Positions 11,506-22,477 are shown, counted from the first letter of the stretch. The stretch: DNA of 64,000 nucleotides from Siphonodentalium dalli (GCA_032622095.1 CP136062.1:144912351-144976350), one strand, 5' to 3'. The notes: generated from the letters alone by a model not told the origin. Translations and numbers: made by a program.

Positions 11506-11590
11506 TGCCCATGTCGGGATTCGAAGCCGCGCCTACCTGGTATCGCCCAGACTGCGATATTATCCACGACCAAACTACGGTGGGCTACGG
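11506..11590 (-). mobile_element. tRNA-derived SINE head
   Basis: On the minus strand, TAGTTTGGTCGTGG resembles an RNA polymerase III A box. About 30 nt later GGCTTCGAATCCC matches the B box GGTTCGAATCC closely. Spacing fits a tRNA. The stem complementarity expected of a functional tRNA is not evident, so this is a SINE head or tRNA pseudogene rather than a tRNA gene. Confidence 0.55.
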
Positions 11591-11635
11591 TGACATCATT
11601 AAAAAGGAAGTACGGTGACATCATTAAAAAGGAAG
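11586..11635. repeat. 25-bp tandem duplication
   Basis: Two exact adjacent copies of a 25-bp unit starting TACGGTGACATCATT. Confidence 0.9.
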
Positions 11636-11639
11636 TACT

Positions 11640-14022
11640 TTCGTCGAAAGTTGGGAAGCGTATACGTCTCATGATGTGTATACGATAGGAATTACTCGTT
11701 GGTTTCAGGTTTTGCAGAAATGTTCCTAACTGAGCATTCCTGGCAAGCATGATATATACCATTTTCCGAAAATAAAATAAAAATAATAACAATACTGTAT
11801 ATGTATTGCAATTCCAAAGGTTAACTTATTATACATACTTCTAGCACGGGTTTATTGAGCACTATCGTGACAGTATTTCGTAACTTACACATAATTCTTT
11901 ATATACGTGTACAACCCACTATATGAGTATCTCACTGACAGATGAAACATATCAATATACGTGAATCATCCTCAGTTGTCATAAGATTTATTCAAATGTA
12001 AGCGCGTAGTGTTGCAACAAGTTTTCCATACGTGACAATTGAATGGATTGTATAGCCTAACATTTAGCTTGTCTCTAAAAGACTTGGCTGCACTAACACA
12101 ATATTTTGTTAAATTAACTAAATAATAGTTAACTTTGAAACCAACTATTTGGTTACCCACAATCGACTTAACAAATTTAACCCTATTATTTGATAACCCG
12201 ACTTCCGATAACGGGTTCTGAATAAGTTTAGGTGCAATTAACTCATTTAAAAATGTTGGGGTATTATGGTAACCTAACTGCCTCATTTTTGTATCGACTG
12301 AACTTTAGCTAAAATTAACTTAATGAATTGAGTCTGCCAATATTGGTTACATCAATGAAATAGTTAGAGTAGTTTCGAATCCCAATATTTGGGTCACCAA
12401 CTGAGGCTTAGTAACAAGATATAAATACATATTTGATCATTAAGCTGAGAAATGTTTGGTATGGTGTTTAGTTACAACATCTAGCTAAATATTTAGTCAA
12501 CTTCAACTGAATTGATGTGTAATTAAATATTTAGTCATTAAGCTGGAAAAATCAGCACGGTTTGGTGAGCAGTGACCCTCTTGTATGAGGAGGGTTTTAA
12601 ATTTAACTATTAACAAAATAATAAAAAGTGAAATACTTTATTCCTCATTGCAGAATCATACAGAAAATTTACAAAAATACTCTTGCAATAAATATATTTG
12701 AATATTAACAAAATACTACTGAAGAAAAAGTGATATTTGTTTACAAAGCGTGTCTCAAAATCGATATATTTATTCAAATAATACACTTATAACCAATACA
12801 ACTCAATAATTGAAGACTGATTCTTGATAAATAAGGATGTCACTCCCTACCAATGAATACCAGTTGACAGTTGAGCACCAATTAAGACAATATTGAATGA
12901 CAAGACATAGCAAGTTCACATTAATACCCAATAACATAGTTTTCACACATTTGCAGAAGTAATGGCCATAACTTCAACTTACTGAGAGGTCTGAAACTTA
13001 GTTGTATCAAAATATACCATTTGGATCGGGAAATAGTTAACAAATGACTATAATATTGTGCTATAAAACCTGTGTATGAGCCTTTTTGTTTAATTCAGAA
13101 TGCGGTGTACATTGCCATACCCCGTGGATGTCTTCGCCCACCCTGGCTAGATCCTACCAATTATGACAAAAAAATATTTTGACAATAAATTTTTTAACTC
13201 AAATTTTGTTAAACCACCAAATTACCCAGCAGGTACTTTCTAACCGCGATTATTTTCAGATAAAACAGCGACATGACACAATGACGATGTTTTGCTTACT
13301 TTCCTTATAATGGTATGACACATCGAGAAATTGTCATATGTAGATGATGGGTTGCGGGTTATCCGTACTGGACACCTCTACCCGCCCGATCCAAAATCCT
13401 GACTCAAACAACTCAACAAGTTAATAATTCGGACCGTTTCGTGACTATACGCATATAAAGGAAATTAAGCAATGAAAGGTATCCCACCCCACTACCATAG
13501 CAACGTTTCTTGGAAAATGTTAATTTCGCGCTGGTTCATGCCAAATCTTGTCAAATTTAGCTGCTGAATGGGGGGGGGGGGGTCACATGCCTGGACATAT
13601 TCCCCACCCCAAACCCTGACTCAAAATTGGTTTTCAAGGGAAAACTTAATTTCGTGCTGTTGCTATTCTATATGACTACATCAAGGAAAATTAGCAGTAA
13701 TATCATACAAGAAAACTAAGATGCATGCATCAGGTCACCCATAAACTATTTAGCATAGAATAATTCAGCTCTGTGAATTATCCTGCAAATTATTGATTTC
13801 AATAATCTATTGTAGATATGCAAATATTGCATAGAGTAATTGGCACAAAGGACAAACGAATGGGAGATATTGGTAACGAAGGGCAACGTTTCTTTTTGTT
13901 GCATCTAATGTCCAAACAGGATATCCAGATGTGGTAAGAAAACAGATTGGCACTGTTTTCACTAACTCGGGGAAGTTTCCCTTAAGGAAAGTAGAGGCAT
14001 GGATGGTAATCATGACATGTTA
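11640..14022. other. No gene; AT-rich with weak internal duplications
   Basis: No coding segment that I can support. Around 13365-13660 an imperfect duplication repeats CACC/CCAC..CCCTGACTCAAA and TTAATTTCG.GCTG, with a 13-G run between. The 12000-12560 stretch is rich in TTAACT/GGTTA words. It looks like old repeat sequence. Confidence 0.4.
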
Positions 14023-14466
14023 AGTAATGCCCAAAGTAATTGAGTACTTAACCACAGCAGAATTATGGGCAATTTTTCAGGATTTAGTGGGAAATATCGC
14101 TTGTTGTCATTCATCTTAAAGCTCTCGATAAGAGCTTTCCGATGAATGGCAACAAGCGATATTTGTGACTAAATCCTGAACAATTACCGATAATTCTGCT
14201 ATTTGTTTTGGCTGGTCTCGATATAGCAAAGTTACAAAGTTGACAGTAAGACTCAAATGTGAAGAGTACAACAGAAAGATATGATATTCTGTTTGCTAAT
14301 GAGTCATTTAAAGGATATAAAAAATCTGAATAGTAATGCTTTCGATGAAGGCGATCAGTGTATTTAAGAAAGATATAAGATATTTCCAAGTAAGTCCTGA
14401 AAAATTACCGATAATTCAGATGTGGTTAAGTGGTCAATTACTTGGTCAATTCCTTTGGGCATTACT
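14023..14466. mobile_element. Nested foldback element, TIR AGTAATGCCCAAA
   Basis: The outer arms start AGTAATGCCCAAA at 14023 and end with its complement at 14466, continuing with AATTGA..AAGT..TTAACCAC. Inside, a near-perfect palindrome at 14063-14202 pairs about 65 bp on each side around CGATA. The segment AATTAT.GG.AATTTTTCAGGA occurs three times, once direct and twice inverted. There is no coding capacity, so this is a non-autonomous foldback element. Confidence 0.7.
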
Positions 14467-16000
14467 GTAGACAATGAACTGTTGATGCGGGGAAAAATAC
14501 AAATATGTTTGAAAGGTTTTATTATGTAAATATAGAAACTTGAACAATATATTTGTACATATGCACATGTAAACAAGTGGAAAGTTAAAAAAGTTAACAT
14601 AAAATATATATAATCAGATTTGTAGCCTCATTTGTATCACGGTAAATGTAGAACAATATCACAGCAGCACATCGGTGATATTGAATACAGTAATATGAAA
14701 AGGAAGTAAATAGTTATATATGTGCCAGGTTGGCAAGAGTAAGCAACTAGCCCTTAATATGTATTTGAGACAGGATGAATGTGGAATGATGGTACAGAAG
14801 TTGGAGGTACATATACTGTACGTCACGACATGGAACGACATGGTTTCGTGGTTGGTGAGTACCATGTATGCAAAATGTGGAAAGCTACAAACACATAATA
14901 TATTATTAGGTATATACAAGGTACATTTGGTGTTGAAGGGTATATTTATAAGCAAAAGTCACTTAGTGACAAAAAAAAGCTGTTGTTTTCTTTTTTTGCA
15001 GATCTCAAAGGTGCACTTAATTTCAGAACCGCCAAATAATAAAGGAAAGTGTTTGTCTGAATGACATAATGTGTCACTGTGCTTACACTGCTAGGAGACA
15101 GCTGCTCTGTATCCTAGCGATATATACATGTAAATAGATCTGGTTTTTATTTCATGTCAAACAGTCAATATAACACGGAATATCTAGAAATAACTTGCAG
15201 CTTAAAAAGTGAGCGTCTGAGACTATAATCAAATGTAAACAGGTCACACGGCACAAATAAAAAAAATGGATGGAACTGAGATAATAATGCTTGCTAAAAT
15301 AGGACTAGATTGATGAAATTGAGAAAAGCAGAATGAGTGGTAATGGTAAATACAAATGATTAAAAAATGGGGGTGTCAGTTTTGAAGCGTGCATATGTTC
15401 TAACAGTCCATCCAAATCATATGCATCAATGTTCACAAGTTGATCGTTTTGGTTTTGATCGTTGATCCGGCCAGATGAAAAAAAATACAATGCTACCAAA
15501 GCAATTACTGTACACTGAACACCATTAAATGGTGAAAAATGTTGGCAGCCCTGGTGTAAATTTGCCGTCACAGCTCTGACCATGGTGATTGACTGATTCC
15601 GAATCAGATATACAGTAAAATGTAAGGCAAAACAATAAAATATTATTATCAGTATAACAAATAGTGAATGGAGAAAAATTCGTTAAAAGAAAAAGATTTA
15701 TTTGGAATTTGCATTATTTTGATTTGTAAATCTAAATCGCGAAATAAAAATCAGAGGGTCCAGTAATTTGAGTAAATTTAGCAATCGCAGAAAATGGCAA
15801 CACGCCAACTACTTGAACTAGTAATAGTAACAGAACAAAGGGTCATTGAAATCTGCGATTATACAAATCAACTTCGCAGGTGCGGTGGATATTTGCAGAA
15901 CTTATATTACCATCGTGTTATCAACACAAAATTGACTATTATTGATCAAATAACATCGCAATCATAAATTAAATAAATGAAACAAGTCAATAGAAATCTA
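14467..16000. other. No supported gene
   Basis: A plus-strand open frame at 14720-15064 has no recognisable domain. It crosses a strong splice-acceptor-like tract (TTTTCTTTTTTTGCAG, near 14988-15003), so a real exon to the right of that point cannot be excluded. The rest is non-coding. Confidence 0.35.
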
Positions 16001-16054
16001 TCTGCCTGGACTGAATACAAAAATGGCGACGTCTTCATGGAATTCTATCAATTC

Positions 16055-16373
16055 TGCGCATGCGCAAGAAACTTTCAAATAAGGAGTTGCTATATAAGGA
16101 AACTGCAATCTCAATAATTACCAAGCAATTAAAGTCTTAACATACAAGTCAGAAATATTGTTTCATGATCGAACTGCGGATCTGATAATAATCGAAATAT
16201 GTAGGCGAAATAATTTTTAATTAGTTAATCACATGATTTAGACATCAACACACTCTTAAATACGCAATACACCGCCATCCAATGTCGTTATTTAACTGGG
16301 TCGGTGTTTCTTGTTATCAATCGTTTATTGCTTCGTTTTAGTAAGACCCTTGTATCTGTTCTGCGCATGCGCA
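16055..16373. promoter_or_regulatory. Two perfect TGCGCATGCGCA palindromes
   Basis: TGCGCATGCGCA lies at 16055-16066 and 16362-16373. It is identical to the consensus of the metazoan factor NRF-1 (YGCGCATGCGCR). The first is preceded at about 16019 by AAAATGGCGACGTC, which resembles YY1 (AANATGGCG) plus a CRE core. Such combinations occur in TATA-less promoters. No transcript start can be assigned here. Confidence 0.4.
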
Positions 16374-16700
16374 AGTCAATTTCCATAATTGGAATTTCCA
16401 TATATGGGATTTGTGTTAACCGCAATACCGATCAAGCCATAACAAATAACCACGCAATTATCTTAGCATAAAAATAAGATATATTGTAATTTATGCAACT
16501 ACGACCCTGATAACCCTGATAAGAAATAAAATATACCGGCCAATTCATTTTAAGATCGTTATTTCACCTTGCTTTAGGCATCAATACACTCTTAAACGCA
16601 CATAAACGACCCATTGGCGTTAAATTAAATATACTCGGTATTTATTATATGACTTTTTTATTGCTCAGTATAGAGTTAGACCCTCGACACCTGTCAATAT
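16055..16700. repeat. ~307-bp unit in two copies plus a third partial edge
   Basis: TTCTGCGCATGCGCAAG (near 16053 and 16360) and GACATCAACACACTCTTAAA / GGCATCAATACACTCTTAAA (near 16241 and 16577) keep the same order and similar spacing, giving a period of about 307-335 bp. A third edge near 16678-16705 repeats TAGA..TTAGACCCT but lacks the palindrome. Confidence 0.7.
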
Positions 16701-16719
16701 ATTTGGGCTGAATGCATCT

Positions 16720-17169
16720 GATGCGGTATTATTCCTCGAAATAAACAACAAAGACGTCATTACTTCCAAATGTAGTTTGGGCTAACATTTACACAAATCC
16801 TGCATCTGTTTTCTGTCGACACACACATCATTTCAGAAACCACTGTGAAATAAACACCCAAGGTTGAGTGAAATGATTATTTTTTTCTCGAATGCAGCTG
16901 TGTCAGAGGGTTAACATACTTGTCTTGAACACAACATTTATTCTAAAATATAAGTTTTCTCGGTATTTCATGGCATACTAATGCCTAATACATGATATAA
17001 TGTTTTGTCATGTGGGGGATATCCATGGTGGGTGAGATATCCTACAATATTTCCTCCTGTGGGGATATACAGGGGAAGATATCCTGTTGTACCAGTTAAA
17101 TTGGGCATATGACCCCGAGTACCTGTTAGAGTTATGTGAAACACTCAGGTAGGGAAAAACATCGCCGCT
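16720..17169. other. No gene; possible 3' UTR of the minus-strand exon
   Basis: Downstream (minus strand) of the stop at 17172-17170 there is a possible AATAAA polyadenylation signal at 16942-16937. Nothing else can be assigned. Confidence 0.25.
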
Positions 17170-17432
17170 TTAATTGGCACATGAGCAACGAAATGTTCGC
17201 AGAGGGGCAACATAACCGCGGGTGGGCGAATCGTCCATGGAGAATCCACAAGAGTTAGTACCAGGTGCGGACAAGAAGCAACAACTGATGTTTATCATGT
17301 CGAATTGCCTACCAGACATACCAGTATAGATGAAGTCATATTTTCTCCCGGCACGCTTCATCGACCTGTATAAACTGTCAGTGGCATTTACGTCCATGCG
17401 ATTTGCAATAAACACTGGGCTCGCATCCGGAT
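17170..17432 (-). CDS. Candidate 3'-terminal exon of an unrecognised gene
   Basis: I do not recognise the protein. A good acceptor (GTTCATTGTTTTTTGCAG, minus strand) ends at 17433. The open frame then runs in phase 1 for 86 codons to TAA at 17172-17170. It starts PDASPVFIANRMDVNATD, passes RAGRKYDFIYTG and 'ISCCFLSAPGTNSCGF', and ends 'RGYVAPLRTFRCSCAN'. Five cysteines and an NAT sequon suggest a secreted or extracellular domain, which is inference. Base composition is clearly more GC-rich than the flanks. The phase-1 entry matches the phase-1 exit of the exon at 29145-29098, giving an acidic junction ...SESDP-D-PDASP. The intron would be 11.7 kb and contain two LINEs. Confidence 0.5.
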
Positions 17433-17619
17433 CTGCAAAAAACAATGAACACATTTTAACTGCTTATTTATTTCTGAAAGAATAATGCATTTGGAAAGTG
17501 ACGAAAGTCTTTGTCCGGCAATTTTTTTCTTGAAGAAAATGTATTTATATATATACTTATAGATTATATTCTTTCTGAAAAGTAACATAGATATAATAAA
17601 ATCAAGTAAACAATTTAAA

Positions 17620-18499
17620 ATGGGCATTTCCACGCAGATCTCCGGAGCAAAAGATACAGGGTATGTAGCAAATTGTTATGAGTGTGACTTAATGCGGTAC
17701 AACAATACATATCTATCTGGCGTTCGGCTTGGAACTTATTCATGGCTTGAAGTTGACAACACGGGTATACATCGTTCGGAGAACACAATGCTGCACAATC
17801 GTCGGATAAGGCCAAAGTCGACATTGTGTCATGCACCTACTCAAGCAACCGAGCCGAACAACGGTAAAAAGATCGAAGTTCACTCGTGCAATGACGGAAA
17901 TACACCAATTGACACGCTGATTGTGGGCGCTAGCAATATGCGTCAGTTACCCTTCAGGGACCCTAATATGAAGCTTGTGTTCCAGTCTGGAGCAAAAATC
18001 GAAGACTTCCCGAACCTTCTAAAAGCCGAAAAGGAAGAGAAAGGTAACACGATAGCTGCAAGTGCGCTGAAATATGTGACAATTCACTTAGGTACAAACA
18101 ATGTGACGAGTTCCAAAAACAATATCGACAGCGCTAAAGTTAAATTTGCGTCAATGCTGCCAAAACTACCCGCGGCTGTGCCGAATGCCACAATTAACGT
18201 GTGCAGTATACCTCCACGGAAGGGCACTGGGATGAATATACAGGAGCGGAATGAAGCGACTGCTAGTCTGAACAGATTTGTTAGCGAGTTCATTTCTAAC
18301 GAACGGGTGGGATCGGACGTGAAATTCGTTGACAATACTGAGATATTGCACACAAGAGGGACGCGTAGTGAAATCTTTGGATCAAAAACAGGACTCAAGC
18401 GGTGTTCACCTCAGCCCGGACGAGAAAGGTCGTCTTGCTGAGAAATTGGAGGACATCAGTGAGGGTGACAGAAAACGCAGGCGCAAGGACGACGCCTGA
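17620..18499 (+). pseudogene. SGNH-hydrolase-like ORF, frameshifted (LINE ORF1 type or host-derived)
   Basis: The ATG at 17620 opens a 273-codon frame. From residue ~98 it shows SGNH/GDSL-esterase blocks: 'DTLIVGASNMRQLPF' (block I, GDS replaced by GAS), then KLVFQSGAKIEDFP, and 'VTIHLGTNNVTS' (block III, GTNN). Near 18390 the frame shifts. The next frame continues 'SSGVHLSPDEKGRLAEKL' (block V; the Asp three residues before His is Ser here) and ends in a basic tail 'DRKRRRKDDA' at 18499. CR1-like LINEs are known to carry an esterase domain in ORF1, so this may be an isolated ORF1; no matching ORF2 follows. Loss of the block I and V aspartates and the frameshift argue against activity. Confidence 0.6.
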
Positions 18500-18956
18500 T
18501 TAGAGACTAATGGACCTTTCCACAGCTGTCAATCAAATATGTATTAGCGGATATTTTCGACCAATCAGCTACTGAACCGGCCAATGGCTGCAGTGAAAAT
18601 TCTGCTGCCATCTTTCTTCACCCTAATTTTGATATCCATGCATACATTCAGTGTTAAATTGGCTATATTCAAACAACTTTTTTGTTGTCAAATAATAATA
18701 TACTGAGATTTATATTTACACCATGATGTTATAAATTTATCCGTGATTATAACAATGTTTTCATTTAGCATGACACTTGTCATAATTTTCACATTTAATG
18801 GCAAAACGAATGGGTGCTCTCTTGTTTAGATATATTAAAGAGTTCAGGGATCTGTCTGTCTGTTCTGGTCTGTTCACGATTTTTCTTCCAGAGCCTTTGA
18901 CCGATTTCAACAAAATTTGGTGTGGTGCCTCGGGGTAATACGAAAGATGTTATAAC
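18500..18956. repeat. Non-coding; dispersed GATTTCAACAAAATTTGG-type motif
   Basis: After CTGTCTGTCTGTTCTGGTCTG (near 18855) comes TTGACCGATTTCAACAAAATTTGG. The same pattern of GAC/GTC simple repeat next to 'cgatttcA..AAATTTGG' occurs near 47990 and 62850-63360 and looks like an old dispersed repeat. Confidence 0.4.
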
Positions 18957-19330
18957 GGCCGTATTTTTTTAATTAAAATTTTTGAACAAATTAAAGTTTT
19001 ATTTAATTTGTTTTTCATATTTTTTTTATTTTTTAATAAGAAGTTTCAATCTAAAAATCTAAAAAGCAAATTTAAAATTTAAGTTAAAAATTTAATTTAA
19101 ATTAAAAAAAATAATTTAAGTTTCAAACTAAAAATCGAAATAGAAAATTAAAAACTTAAGAATTTTGTTTTTAATTTATTTAGAAAAATTTTTTATTAAA
19201 AAAAGAGATTTACTTTTTTGTTCAACAGCAGATCAGAGTTCAATCTAAAAAAAAAATTATAAAATGAATTTAAATAAATTTTGTTTTAAATGTTTAAAAG
19301 ATCAAAATTTGCACGAATCATATACACGAG
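18957..19330. repeat. A/T low-complexity tract
   Basis: About 370 bp made almost only of A and T with AAATTTAA-like words. It lies immediately 3' of the minus-strand LINE and may include the LINE tail. Confidence 0.7.
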
Positions 19331-19379
19331 TCTGTTTCAGCATGTGCACGTGCTGGTGTGTTCACATCAGAAGTCCATC

Positions 19380-19738
19380 TTTTTTCGTTGTTGTGTAGTT
19401 TCCGGCCGCAGGCCGGGCAGGATGGTCGGAACGCATTGTGCAATTCCCTTCACCCTTTCTTGATATATTCGATGAAGATCGATTTTTGAGGCTGTTGTAT
19501 TTGGAGGCAAAGCAGTGCAGTGGAAGCGTGGATGAGGAGTCGAGGCTGTTGGGATGTGAGGCTTGGTTTAGGCTGGATGTCTGGTTGGTGTGGCTGTTGG
19601 TTGGCTGGCTTTAAGGCTGATGCGTCTTGGATGCTTGGTTGGTGGTGTTGTTGGGGGCTGTATTGGCGTTGGCTGGTGAGGTTATTGGCTGGCTGGTGAT
19701 TTGGCTGTTGGTTGGCTTGGTTGACGGTTGTATGGGAT
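19380..19738 (-). mobile_element. 3' region of the minus-strand LINE
   Basis: The A/C-rich strand bias of the LINE continues past the ORF2 stop to about 19390. In another frame the minus strand reads 'CPACGRKLHNNEKRW' near 19430-19390, a CxxC element that could be a remnant of a C-terminal zinc ribbon. The exact 3' end is not clear. Confidence 0.45.
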
Positions 19739-22477
19739 CTAGATGGGTCTGTCGGTGTTGTCGATTTCTAGGATGGACTTGGTCTTTTTGGTGGAGAGCA
19801 GCTGGTTTCGTAGATGGAGTTCTTGGATGAGTGGGCTGTTGTCAATTCTGGCGAGGGTCTGGTTTCTGAGGTCGGTTAGTCGATGTTTCATCCTAGGCAT
19901 GTCTGCTGCGTCGTGGAGGGCTTGGACTGGTGTGAAGATTGGCTGATGTAGAGCGATGCGGAGAGCTTTGTTTTGGACTTTCTGCAGGGTTTCGATTGAG
20001 CTGTTGGAGGCTGCTGCTATGATGGGTGCGCCATACTCCATTACTGGGCGGACGTATAGTTTGAAGAGGTTGATGATGGTCTGGCTGTTGGTTCCCCAGT
20101 CGGTACCTCTGAGACAACTTAGCAGGTTTGTTCTTTTTCTGGCTTTGTCGGCGACTTTTTTGATGTGCGCGGCGAAGGTCATTCGTTGGTCGAGGGTGAT
20201 TCCTAGTAGGATGGCTTGGTTGGATGGTTGAACGGTCTCGTTGTCTATCTTGATGTTGATAGTCTGTGTTGTTTTTCTCTGGTGGAATATGATGAGTTGT
20301 GTTTTCTTGGCGTTGAGTTTTATTCTCCATCTAGAGCACCATGTTGATAAGTCGTCGAGGGTCTTTTGTAATCGTTTTTGTAGGATCCTGGGGTTTTTGT
20401 GTGTTGTCCAGAGTCCTAGGTCGTCGGCGAATTGTGAGATTTCTACGTTGTTTCCTGGGTTGGTGGGTATGTCATTGGCGTATATCAGGAAGAGGAGTGG
20501 GCTGAGTACTGATCCTTGTGGGGTTCCGGCGCGTAGGAATACTGGGCTGGATGTGTCGTTGTTGATGCAGACGCTGAGTTGACGATCTTGTAGGAAAGAG
20601 GATACTAGTCGTGTGCATTTTCGGGCGATGTTGAGCTGGCTGAACTTGTATCTTAGGCCGTCGTGCCATACGGAATCGAAGGCCTTCTCAACGTCAAGGA
20701 ATACTGCAGCTGTTAACCAGTGTTTGCCAAGGGATAGTCGGGCGTCTTCAGCTAGTCGAACGATGTGTTCCATGCCTTCTTTGCCTTGTCGATAGCCGCG
20801 CTGCCACGGGTTGAAGAAGTTGGAGGATTCAAGGTGCTCTCGTAGTCGGCTGCTGATAATTCTTTCGAATAGTTTCCCGGTACATTGGAGGAGGCTGATG
20901 GGTCGATAGTTGTTGGGAATGGTGCGGTCTTTTTCTGGCTTAGGTATCATGATACCGACGGCGGTTTTCCATGCTGTTGGGAAGTATCCAATGGTCAGGC
21001 AGGCGTTGAATAGCAGGAGTAGTCTGGCGAAGAAGGCTGGAGGGGCTTGTCGTAGGATGGAGTATGTGATGCTGTCGTTGCCTGGTGCTGAGTTGCCTTT
21101 TCCCTTCTTTAGGTTAGATGCGATTTCGTCTTGTGTGATTGGAGATGCTACGGGGAAGACATCATCGTGGTCGTTGGTGGTACTTGGAAGTCGTTTGAAG
21201 AGGTCGGGGTTGTCTTTGATGTGGTTTTCTACAGTTGCTTTGAAGGCGTCGTCGTAGGCTGGGCCTTGGTGGGTGTTGTGGATTTTTTGAAGGTTGTCGT
21301 CGAAGGCTTCTGCTTTTTCTTTGTCTCCTGAGGTCAGGCTGCCATCGGTTTTTTTGAGGGGTTTTTCTGTGCTGTTGTTGTTTTTTCCTGTGCCTGTAAG
21401 GGATTTGAAGGTACTCCAGAAGTTTCTGTTCATTCTTTTATCGCTGAGTTCGGTTGTCGACCGCTGCCAGGATGCTTGTTTTTCTTTTTTGACTGCCGTT
21501 TTGACTTGTCTGTTCATGTTGTTGTAAAGATTTCGGTAGTACATGTCGTTTGGGTTTTTCTGCTGGAGTCTTCTTAGCTTGCGTTTAAGTCTGATCATTT
21601 TCAGAGTTTCGGGGGAGACTCGCCATGCTGTGGTGTTGACTTGCTGTTTCGGGCATGCTGTATCTAGGGCTGATTCGAGGGTTTGGGATAGGTGCTGGCA
21701 TGTCGCGTCAATGTCGCTGGTTGATGTGATGGGTGAATTGTCTATGCTGTTGGTGGGTTGCTGTCGGAAACTGTCCCAGTCGGCTTTATTTAGGTTGCGG
21801 CGGAGGGTTTTCGGGTGGCGATCGGTTGAGGCATTGCTGGATCTTATGTGTACGGGTAGGTGGTCGCTGGATACGTCGTCTCCGATATAGCACATGATTC
21901 CTTTAGATGCGATGGATGGAGTGGCAATGGCTAGGTCTAGGATGTCCCATTTGTTGGTCGCCGCGTGGTGATGTGTTGGTTCGTCTATGTTGTTTAGTAT
22001 GAGTAGATCAAGATCTTCGATGATGTTGAACATTCGGTCACCGTTTCTGTTGGTATCTTTACAGCCGTAGTAGGTGTGCTTCGCGTTGTAGTCTCCGATG
22101 AAGATGCAGTGGTGGTGGGTTGATGTGAATTGTTTGAAGGAGGCATTGCTGAGGTCTGTGTTTGGCGGGTTATATGTGGCGACGATGGCAGTCTTGGCAT
22201 TGCGAATGGTGACTTCTACTGCCTGGGTTTCTTCGTCTAGGTCGTCGGTGTTGAGCATGGCGTGTTTCAGGTCTTTGTGGATGAGGAGAGCGACCCCGCC
22301 ACCGTGTGCGTTACGGTCACGGTGGGCGATCTTGTAGTTGGTGAAGCTAACCCTGCTGTTGTCGTTGAGTTTCGTTTCGTTGATGGCGATAACGTCTGGT
22401 TGTTGGTCGGTGATGTACTCTTGAAGAATTTGGCGTTTAGCAGATAGTCCGTTTATGTTAACGTGGAGTAGGTGAAA
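19739..22477 (-). CDS. LINE ORF2: AP-endonuclease plus reverse transcriptase, essentially intact
   Basis: This frame encodes an apurinic-type endonuclease and reverse transcriptase, the enzyme that nicks target DNA and copies LINE RNA. It is open from at least 22477 (FHLLHVNINGLSAK) to the stop at 19739, about 912 residues; the first in-frame ATG seen (22258) lies inside the endonuclease domain, so the true start is further upstream. Endonuclease signatures in order are NINGLSAK, 'VIAINETKL', GGGVALLI, YNPPNTD, GDYNAKH and SSDHLPVH. Polymerase signatures are 'NNYRPISLL', FLDVEKAFDSVWH, 'AGTPQGSVLSPLLF' and 'SQFADDLGLW', followed by LNAKKTQLI and LGITLDQRMTF. All key acidic residues are present. 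It is jockey/I-like. GC content is well above the flanks, and the coding strand is strikingly rich in A and C. It looks like a recent insertion. Confidence 0.9.
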   Translation of the reverse strand, partial: FHLLHVNINGLSAKRQILQEYITDQQPDVIAINETKLNDNSRVSFTNYKIAHRDRNAHGGGVALLIHKDLKHAMLNTDDLDEETQAVEVTIRNAKTAIVATYNPPNTDLSNASFKQFTSTHHHCIFIGDYNAKHTYYGCKDTNRNGDRMFNIIEDLDLLILNNIDEPTHHHAATNKWDILDLAIATPSIASKGIMCYIGDDVSSDHLPVHIRSSNASTDRHPKTLRRNLNKADWDSFRQQPTNSIDNSPITSTSDIDATCQHLSQTLESALDTACPKQQVNTTAWRVSPETLKMIRLKRKLRRLQQKNPNDMYYRNLYNNMNRQVKTAVKKEKQASWQRSTTELSDKRMNRNFWSTFKSLTGTGKNNNSTEKPLKKTDGSLTSGDKEKAEAFDDNLQKIHNTHQGPAYDDAFKATVENHIKDNPDLFKRLPSTTNDHDDVFPVASPITQDEIASNLKKGKGNSAPGNDSITYSILRQAPPAFFARLLLLFNACLTIGYFPTAWKTAVGIMIPKPEKDRTIPNNYRPISLLQCTGKLFERIISSRLREHLESSNFFNPWQRGYRQGKEGMEHIVRLAEDARLSLGKHWLTAAVFLDVEKAFDSVWHDGLRYKFSQLNIARKCTRLVSSFLQDRQLSVCINNDTSSPVFLRAGTPQGSVLSPLLFLIYANDIPTNPGNNVEISQFADDLGLWTTHKNPRILQKRLQKTLDDLSTWCSRWRIKLNAKKTQLIIFHQRKTTQTINIKIDNETVQPSNQAILLGITLDQRMTFAAHIKKVADKARKRTNLLSCLRGTDWGTNSQTIINLFKLYVRPVMEYGAPIIAAASNSSIETLQKVQNKALRIALHQPIFTPVQALHDAADMPRMKHRLTDLRNQTLARIDNSPLIQELHLRNQLLSTKKTKSILEIDNTDRPI

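Noticed and set aside
11506-11590. Functional tRNA gene
   Set aside because: A and B boxes are present, but a proper cloverleaf with paired acceptor stem is not evident; a SINE head fits better.
14720-15064. 114-codon plus-strand frame
   Set aside because: No domain and biased composition. Only the internal acceptor-like tract is notable, and no donor follows.
20241-21890. Several plus-strand and alternative-frame open frames of 60-145 codons
   Set aside because: They are antisense or out-of-frame shadows of the intact minus-strand LINE ORF2, kept open by its A/C-rich composition.
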